In this document: positions 1-5,346 of the stretch, piece after piece | How positions within the stretch are numbered: the first letter of the stretch is position 1 | How the letters are laid out: every line of letters begins with the position of its first letter | NCBI GenBank assembly: GCA_017408305.1 | Contig: JAFQUU010000015.1 | Location: 1 to 8,278 of the forward strand | Reading direction: 5' to 3' | Origin: Clostridia bacterium | GTDB taxonomy: Bacteria; Bacillota; Clostridia; Christensenellales; UBA1242 | DNA length: 8,278 nucleotides | Position numbers and translations under genes: made by a program | The notes under the pieces: model-generated | What the model saw: only the letters and a program-made list of their open reading frames with translations | What the model was told of the DNA's origin: nothing | The model's database searches: none

Positions 1-1867
1 CGAAGAACCCACCATCATCGCTGTATTGGCGTTCGCTTTCTGGTACTTCAGCCATGCGTTTTAAGCCATCAAGGTTTTGTGGAGGAGCGTTGATAATTGA
101 TTCCACAAGTGCTGGGTCTGGAGCATGATATGTTACGGCATCTGCTTCATACCAGCCACCGAATTCATCATGGAATTCTGAATTTGGAGTAAAGTATGTT
201 CCGTTTGGATAGCGATAGTATCCGTTAGGGTCATAGAAGCCACCATCTTCACCATATTGCCTATCTTCTTCACGAATTTGTGAAAGAGGAATCAGGTTAG
301 GGTCATTTGCAAAGTTTGAGGTTGGTGCAAGTGATGCCATAAGTTGGGCTTGTGTTTGGGCTTCTTGTGCCACAGCGTTTTGCACATCTTTTTTGCTTTT
401 TCTTTTCTTGCTTTCTTTTTTAAGGGTGGCGCTACTGAAGCCAACAAATGCGTTATAGTCCACATTTTGACCTTTCAAAAGGCGTTGAAGTTCTGCAATT
501 TCCCTGTCTTTTTGTGCAATTGTTTCGTTTGCTTCGGCAAGTTTTTCTGCAATTTCGTCCTTGATTTCCAAGATTTCTGCTTTTTCATCTTCGCTTTCTT
601 CTTGAAGGATTGTGGTAAGAGATTTATAAAGTTTGGTTGAGAAACTTTGGTATTCGGCTTTCATTGCTTCTTCAACATATTGTCTTCTTTCTTCAAGTTC
701 TTTTCTGCGTGTTTCAATTTCTGCAGTCAAACCTTCAATTTCTTGGTTAAAGCGAATTGTTGCAGCATCGTTGTCTTTTTCAAGTTGTTCTTGCTTTTTG
801 ATTTCATCGGCTTGTTGCTTTTTGATGTAGTTATTTTCGATACGGTTTGTGGTTTCTTCTTGTTGTTTTCTAAGCCTGTCAACATTTTCTTTGCTGACTT
901 GCATTTTCTTTTGATAATCTTTTTCGGTGTTTTCGTATGTGCGTTTTATGCTTTCAATTTCATCTTCAAGTTGTTGAATTTCACTTAAAAGGCGTGAACG
1001 AATATTGATATAGGTTTCAGACTCGTTAATCGCTCTTTCAAGCACAAGTGCACCGTTAATACCTGTGTTTGAGAAGTCATAAGTTTCGTGTTCAACTGCG
1101 TTGATACGGGCTTTTTCAAGTTCTTCTTGTTCTTGGCGTGCACGCTTTTCAAGGTATTCATTAAGCACAGGAATACCCTTTTTGATTTCTCTTCTTGTAA
1201 AGAGAACTTCAAAATCTACATAATCTGGCATTGTGGTTACAGCACGGTCCAAGAAACGCCCATAATAATGCACATATTGATACAAAGAATTTATAGTCAT
1301 ATTCTGACTGGCACGCATGATTATTGAAACTATTCCATAGAAAAGAATCATAATAAGTGGCGTCAATAAACACATAGCAATATCACTGAATGTTGGTGTG
1401 ATGGTGCTAAGTTTGAAGATTGAAAACAACCCAATAAAGCTGGCCATAAGGATTGTTGTGGTTTTAAAATTCTTTATATTTGATGTATATGAGCTTGACT
1501 TAAGTGGTTTTTCAACAAGGTTGTATGTACTCATATAATGGCTTGGTTCTTTTTCACGATTAAGCATATACTCATGCCAATAATATCTAAGGTGTTTTGG
1601 TGTTTTTTTCATGAGATTGTTAAACTCAATCAAATTGTTTTGGTCTATATAACGGTTTTTATTTAACCAGTTATTAAGACGCAGTAATTTTTTTACCATT
1701 CTTGATTCATAAGAAAATCTTGATTTGATTAAATAAAAAACAGCAAACAAAACTGCAAAGCCAAGGCCTGCAAAAAAAAGTATATCCCAATTGATTGAAG
1801 TAAAGATGTTTACAAGACTTTTAAGCAGTTCTGTAAAGATGCTGTTTGCTTCTTCAAATAACAACAT
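1..1867 (-). CDS. Uncharacterised membrane-anchored coiled-coil protein with C-terminal aromatic repeats (partial, 3' end off window)
   Basis: I do not recognise this gene. The frame is open from ATG at 1867 to the left edge, giving 622 residues with no stop, so the C-terminus is missing. The start is supported by GAAGGAG six bases upstream and a promoter before that. Predicted membrane helices lie at residues 28-47, 137-152 and 162-184. The region after helix 1 is rich in Lys and Arg, which by the positive-inside rule places the N-terminus outside and the 48-136 loop and the tail inside. The loop carries TPKHLRYYWHEYMLN (89-103). Residues about 226-465 are rich in Glu, Lys, Gln and Arg with heptad-like spacing, a long coiled coil. 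A basic patch (483-493) and a Gln/Ala/Pro/Asn linker follow. From 526 on there are Tyr/Gly/Asn/Asp-rich segments including GFYDPNGYYRYPNGTYF. The topology resembles ExbB/TolQ/MotA/ZorA-type stator subunits, but I see no diagnostic motif, so this is only inference. A membrane scaffold or a surface-organising protein is an alternative. Confidence 0.85.
   Translation of the reverse strand, partial: MLLFEEANSIFTELLKSLVNIFTSINWDILFFAGLGFAVLFAVFYLIKSRFSYESRMVKKLLRLNNWLNKNRYIDQNNLIEFNNLMKKTPKHLRYYWHEYMLNREKEPSHYMSTYNLVEKPLKSSSYTSNIKNFKTTTILMASFIGLFSIFKLSTITPTFSDIAMCLLTPLIMILFYGIVSIIMRASQNMTINSLYQYVHYYGRFLDRAVTTMPDYVDFEVLFTRREIKKGIPVLNEYLEKRARQEQEELEKARINAVEHETYDFSNTGINGALVLERAINESETYINIRSRLLSEIQQLEDEIESIKRTYENTEKDYQKKMQVSKENVDRLRKQQEETTNRIENNYIKKQQADEIKKQEQLEKDNDAATIRFNQEIEGLTAEIETRRKELEERRQYVEEAMKAEYQSFSTKLYKSLTTILQEESEDEKAEILEIKDEIAEKLAEANETIAQKDREIAELQRLLKGQNVDYNAFVGFSSATLKKESKKRKSKKDVQNAVAQEAQTQAQLMASLAPTSNFANDPNLIPLSQIREEDRQYGEDGGFYDPNGYYRYPNGTYFTPNSEFHDEFGGWYEADAVTYHAPDPALVESIINAPPQNLDGLKRMAEVPESERQYSDDGGFF
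2..265 (-). repeat. Degenerate protein-level repeat, DRQYxxDGGF motif, two copies 77 residues apart
   Basis: Within the membrane coiled-coil protein, DRQYGEDGGFY (residues 535-545, bases 233-265) recurs as ERQYSDDGGFF (residues 612-622, bases 2-34). The spacing is 77 residues (231 bases). After the first copy come PNGYYRYPNGTYF and then EFGGWYEADAV, so each unit may begin with a run of aromatic residues alternating with Gly, Asn and Asp. The second copy is cut by the window edge, so the number of units is unknown. The style is reminiscent of OCRE-like aromatic repeats, but that is only a resemblance. The DNA of the two copies is clearly diverged, so this is an old protein repeat, not a recent duplication. 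Confidence 0.6.
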
Positions 1868-1873
1868 AAAAAA

Positions 1874-1880
1874 CTCCTTC
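1874..1880 (-). promoter_or_regulatory. Ribosome binding site of the membrane coiled-coil gene
   Basis: Read on the minus strand this is GAAGGAG, followed by six T and then ATG at 1867. It is a near-ideal Shine-Dalgarno match and spacing, and it fixes the start of the downstream gene. Confidence 0.85.
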
Positions 1881-1898
1881 ACAATGTTTTTCTTGGTT

Positions 1899-1909
1899 AT
1901 TATATCACA
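1899..1909 (-). promoter_or_regulatory. Extended -10 promoter for the membrane coiled-coil gene
   Basis: The minus strand reads TGTGATATAAT, a complete match to the Gram-positive extended -10 consensus TRTGnTATAAT. The predicted transcription start is near 1892, giving a leader of about 25 bases that contains the ribosome binding site. With a 17-base spacer the -35 position (1922-1927) reads TAGTTA, only three of six matches to TTGACA; a weak -35 is usual for extended -10 promoters. This -35 position falls within the terminator hairpin arm, so the two signals overlap. Confidence 0.75.
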
Positions 1910-1911
1910 TC

Positions 1912-1978
1912 AAAAAAAAAATAACTAATAATTTTGGTATTTATTTTTATTTTTTCCAAAATTTTTTAGTTATTTTTT
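1912..1978 (-). terminator. Probable intrinsic terminator of the addBA transcription unit
   Basis: Two arms, 1916-1937 and 1956-1978, are inverted copies of each other with about one bulge and one mismatch, separated by an 18-base loop. Read on the minus strand, the hairpin begins only six bases after the addA stop codon and its descending arm runs into nine consecutive T (1920-1912). The stem is almost wholly A-T, with a GG/CC clamp next to the loop and one G-C pair in the middle, so it is weaker than a typical GC-rich terminator. Because the arms end in A and T runs, the structure could also work from the plus strand, but no plus-strand gene points at it. Confidence 0.6.
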
Positions 1979-1983
1979 AATAA

Positions 1984-4900
1984 CTATTTTATCTCCACAA
2001 GTTCGCTGGTTTTTAGAAGAAGCAAATATTTTTTATTTATTTTTATTTGTCCAGTCAATTCGCATGCTTTTTGGTACAAATCAAGTTGTGGTTTATATTT
2101 ATTTATAATATTTTGCGTATTTTTGTCATCAGTATATTTATAATCGACCAAAATATTTTCTTTCCCCACACACAAAAGGTCAATAATCCCCTTTACAATT
2201 GTTTGTTGGTTTTTGTCATCAAGGTTTACTTTCATAGAAAAAGGAATTTCTTTTATATAAGTGCTTTGCCCTAGTGCCTTGATTTTTGTTATGGCATCAA
2301 AAACAAGAGTTTCATCAATCCCCACAAACCTTTGGTTTTTACTGATAAAAGATTGCACATCACTTAAGGAGTTTATTTGATTAAAATCAATTTTTTCTAA
2401 AAAGTTGTGATACAAAATGCCTGTTTCAAGGTTTTCGGCATTGCCACCCTTTTCAGCGTCCACCGTTAAAGCGTTTTTTAGGGCTGTTACTGATGTGTGT
2501 AAAATGCTACTTTCTTTTTCAGGAACATATTCAAGGTACTGTTTCATAAGGGTTGTAAGTTCCTTTTTTGCAGGAAAGGGTTTTTCTTGCGAAACTCTCA
2601 TAAAGCCACTTTCTGTTTTTCCTGAAACAATTTTTACACAATATTCTTCAGTTACAACATCTTCACCATCATTGATTTTTTCAATTTCTTCTTCGCTTAG
2701 TGCCCCAAGCAAAAGTTTTAGGTAACTTTTTTGACGAGTGATTTGAAAATCACTTGTAAACGAAATAAAATCACTTTTAGAGATTGTCCCAACAACAATA
2801 AGATGGTTTTGTGGCCTAGTCAGTGCAACATACAAAAGCCTAAGTTTTTCTGCAAAATCACTGTTTTTGTTTGCTTTCTTTATTGCAACATACGGCAAAC
2901 TTGAAGAGGCTTCCCTAAGTTCTTTATCATAGTGCTTTATCCCAATTCCAAGTTTTTGATTTAATTTTAGGTTATGGTTTTCTGGCATTTTGTCAAAATC
3001 TTGATTTGCGTTTGCAATAATCACAACAGGATATTCAAGACCCTTGCTTGAATGCATGGTTGTTATCGACACGCAGTTTTCGCCACCTGTATAGTTTGGT
3101 GCCTTTATATCTTTTCGGTTGCTTTCCACAAACTCCAAAAATTTAGGCGTATCAAAATTAAAGCCATTAGATAAAAAGTCGTTCACAAACTTCTGCACTT
3201 TTTCTTTTTTCTCTATGCCATCTTCTTTCTCAAGCACATACTCAAAAAAGTCGTACTTTTCCAAAAATGTGCCAAACGCCCTGAAATGCCCAAGATTTTT
3301 CACCAAGAAAGCAAAGTATTGTATCGTTTCATAAAACTTTTGTATTTTTTCTTCCAAAGTTTTATCGCCTTTAAAGTTTTCAACGCATTCAAAAAACTTT
3401 TGCATTGAATCGCCAGCAAGTCTTATGTTTGAAAGTTCTTCATAAGTAAACTGTCCAAATGGACTGTGCATCACACTTACAAGGGCAATATCATCCTTTG
3501 GATTTACAGTAAGTTTCAGTAAATTTAAAAGCAGTTCAACATCACCATCATCAAAAAGTGATGTGCTGGTGTTTGCAAAAAGTGGAATGCCAAGGGCAGT
3601 GATCACACCACAAAACTTTTCAAGATAAGAGCCACGACTTCTTAAAAGAATTGTAATGTCGCTGTACTTTATTTCTCTTTCCTTACCAAGTTTTGGCACA
3701 TAGATTTTTTTTCCCAAAATTCCAGAAATTCTTTCTGCAATAAAAAATGCTTCAAGTTCTGCATCACTAAACTCTTCCACGCCCTCAGTTTCATCAAGCA
3801 CACTATATATTTTTGTTGGCTGTGGTTTTGGTGATTTTTCTGGCTTTTTGATTATGTTGATTTCAACATTTGCAAAGTCTTGCCCCACAACATCTTTATA
3901 GTTATCGTCCCACTTAAACATTGATGAAGACTGATAATCAATCTTGCTTGTCTGGTTTGTCATAATTTTTGAGAACACAATGTTTACAAAATTTAAGATT
4001 TTGCTGTGGCTTCTAAAGTTATAGTTTAAGTAGCCCACTTCACTTTTTGTTTCGTTTGAAAAAGTTTCCATGGTTTCCAAAAAAATGTCTGGCTCTGCTT
4101 GCCTAAAGCCATAAATGCTTTGCTTAACATCGCCAACCATAAACCTGTTGTTTGGTTTTGAGATGCTTGATATAATTTTTTCTTGCACGCGATTGGCATC
4201 TTGATATTCATCAACAAAGATTTTTTCGTACTGCCCTCTTATTTCATCACAAATTTCTTTATTTTCAATAAGCATAAGCATATATTTTTCAAGGTCGTCA
4301 TAATCCAAAACATTTTCTTGTTTTTTGATTTCAAGATATGCCTCTTGATACATAACTGTAATATCCATAAGTGCTTCTGCAATAGGCCTTATATCTTCTA
4401 TTTGCTTTAAGAAAGTGCTTTTATTTACAAACGGCCACCCCTTAACCTCGCCGAAAAAACTGCTTAAGGACTTTTTGGCAGTAGCAAGTTTTTCATAAAG
4501 ATGAACATTTTCTGTTTTTGAAGAAAGGCTTTTTGAAGAAAAGTTTACAAGAATTTCGCAGTTTTCAAAAAAATGCTCACTTGATGCCTTAATGCAAGAT
4601 AACTGCCCTAAAATGTGATTGCACAGTACAACATATGCTTTTTCTTCGCAAGCCTCACTTTCAATCTGCAGTTTTTCAAAAACTTTTTCAAAGTGTTTTG
4701 CTCCAAAATAAAGTTCTTGATTAAGTATCTCAATGCCTGCATTGCCATCAACGCCATCATAAAGAGAAAGAGCAAATTTTTCAAGCCACTGTTTTTGGTT
4801 TGGCACTGCAAGAAGAAAAGTGTTAAGGTCTTTTACAAGTTCTTTCACAACCTCTGTATTTCTGGTTCTACCAAAAGTTTGGAAAAGATTTTTTGATTTT

Positions 4901-5346
4901 TCAGGAAACGCTTTTCGGTAATCACTGATTGCCTTATCAAGTGCCTGACTTTTAAATTTTATTCCTTTTGTTTCATCAATGATATCAAAACTTGGGTTAA
5001 TGCCTAAAACCATGAAATATTTTGTAATGAGTTTTTGAAAAAAACTATGGATTGTAGAAATGTCTGCCACCAAAACCTCATCAATTTGCGATGTTAAATT
5101 TGGGTCAGTTTTGACTTCTTCATAGATGGCAGAAACAAGTTTTTGTTTCATTTCTTCAGCAGACGCTTTTGTATAAGTTAAAACCAATATGTTTTTTATA
5201 CTGATTTTGTCAATGGTTATCATATTTATGATTTTTTGAATCATAATTGTTGTCTTTCCACTGCCAGCAGAAGCCGAAACAAGTTGATTTTTGTTTTTGC
5301 AATCAATCACTGCCTGTTGCTGTGGTTTAAACGGTATCTTTGCCAT
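1984..5346 (-). CDS. addA: ATP-dependent helicase/nuclease subunit A (AddA)
   Basis: AddA is the motor and one of two nucleases of the AddAB complex, which unwinds and degrades double-strand DNA ends until a Chi site and then prepares a 3' tail for RecA; it acts in the cytoplasm. The 1120-residue protein shows the full UvrD/Rep (SF1A) set: FKPQQQAV Q-motif region (6-13), Walker A ASAGSGKT (25-32, Lys31), LVLTYTKASAEEM (54-66), ISTIHSFF (96-103), Walker B VDEYQD (378-383), GDVKQSIYGFR (405-415), YNFRSH (442-447), TTMHSSKGLE (762-771) and LLYVALTRP (837-845). The C-terminal RecB-type nuclease has His980 in GILYHNFLE, Asp1056 in GIID, Asp1068 and Lys1070 in VDYKYT, and Gln1087 and Tyr1091 in QLDLYQKA, so it looks active. 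It is about 100 residues shorter than Bacillus AddA. ATG at 5346 is chosen because a strong ribosome binding site precedes it and the Q-motif region follows at once. The start overlaps addB by 20 bases, indicating one operon with coupled translation. It ends in TAG. Confidence 0.97.
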   Translation of the reverse strand: MAKIPFKPQQQAVIDCKNKNQLVSASAGSGKTTIMIQKIINMITIDKISIKNILVLTYTKASAEEMKQKLVSAIYEEVKTDPNLTSQIDEVLVADISTIHSFFQKLITKYFMVLGINPSFDIIDETKGIKFKSQALDKAISDYRKAFPEKSKNLFQTFGRTRNTEVVKELVKDLNTFLLAVPNQKQWLEKFALSLYDGVDGNAGIEILNQELYFGAKHFEKVFEKLQIESEACEEKAYVVLCNHILGQLSCIKASSEHFFENCEILVNFSSKSLSSKTENVHLYEKLATAKKSLSSFFGEVKGWPFVNKSTFLKQIEDIRPIAEALMDITVMYQEAYLEIKKQENVLDYDDLEKYMLMLIENKEICDEIRGQYEKIFVDEYQDANRVQEKIISSISKPNNRFMVGDVKQSIYGFRQAEPDIFLETMETFSNETKSEVGYLNYNFRSHSKILNFVNIVFSKIMTNQTSKIDYQSSSMFKWDDNYKDVVGQDFANVEINIIKKPEKSPKPQPTKIYSVLDETEGVEEFSDAELEAFFIAERISGILGKKIYVPKLGKEREIKYSDITILLRSRGSYLEKFCGVITALGIPLFANTSTSLFDDGDVELLLNLLKLTVNPKDDIALVSVMHSPFGQFTYEELSNIRLAGDSMQKFFECVENFKGDKTLEEKIQKFYETIQYFAFLVKNLGHFRAFGTFLEKYDFFEYVLEKEDGIEKKEKVQKFVNDFLSNGFNFDTPKFLEFVESNRKDIKAPNYTGGENCVSITTMHSSKGLEYPVVIIANANQDFDKMPENHNLKLNQKLGIGIKHYDKELREASSSLPYVAIKKANKNSDFAEKLRLLYVALTRPQNHLIVVGTISKSDFISFTSDFQITRQKSYLKLLLGALSEEEIEKINDGEDVVTEEYCVKIVSGKTESGFMRVSQEKPFPAKKELTTLMKQYLEYVPEKESSILHTSVTALKNALTVDAEKGGNAENLETGILYHNFLEKIDFNQINSLSDVQSFISKNQRFVGIDETLVFDAITKIKALGQSTYIKEIPFSMKVNLDDKNQQTIVKGIIDLLCVGKENILVDYKYTDDKNTQNIINKYKPQLDLYQKACELTGQIKINKKYLLLLKTSELVEIK

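Noticed and set aside
344..988. Plus-strand open frames with hydrophobic, Phe-rich products (344-640, 633-830, 647-988)
   Set aside because: They lie antisense to the coiled coil. Lys and Glu codons read backwards give Phe, Leu and Ser codons, which explains both the open frames and the false membrane-like look. No convincing ribosome binding sites.
985..1327. Minus-strand frame 985-1212 and plus-strand frame 1088-1327
   Set aside because: Both are shadows of the membrane coiled-coil gene, which has a continuous frame, a promoter and a ribosome binding site.
1..1867. Calling the membrane protein ZorA or claiming a Zorya defence locus
   Set aside because: Only the topology matches. No ZorB, ZorC or ZorD is in the window, no diagnostic motif was seen, and the aromatic repeat tail is not something I know from ZorA.
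2047..4896. Several open frames of 63 to 102 codons within addA on both strands
   Set aside because: All lie inside the well-supported addA frame and their products are low-complexity or Phe/Ser-rich reverse readings.
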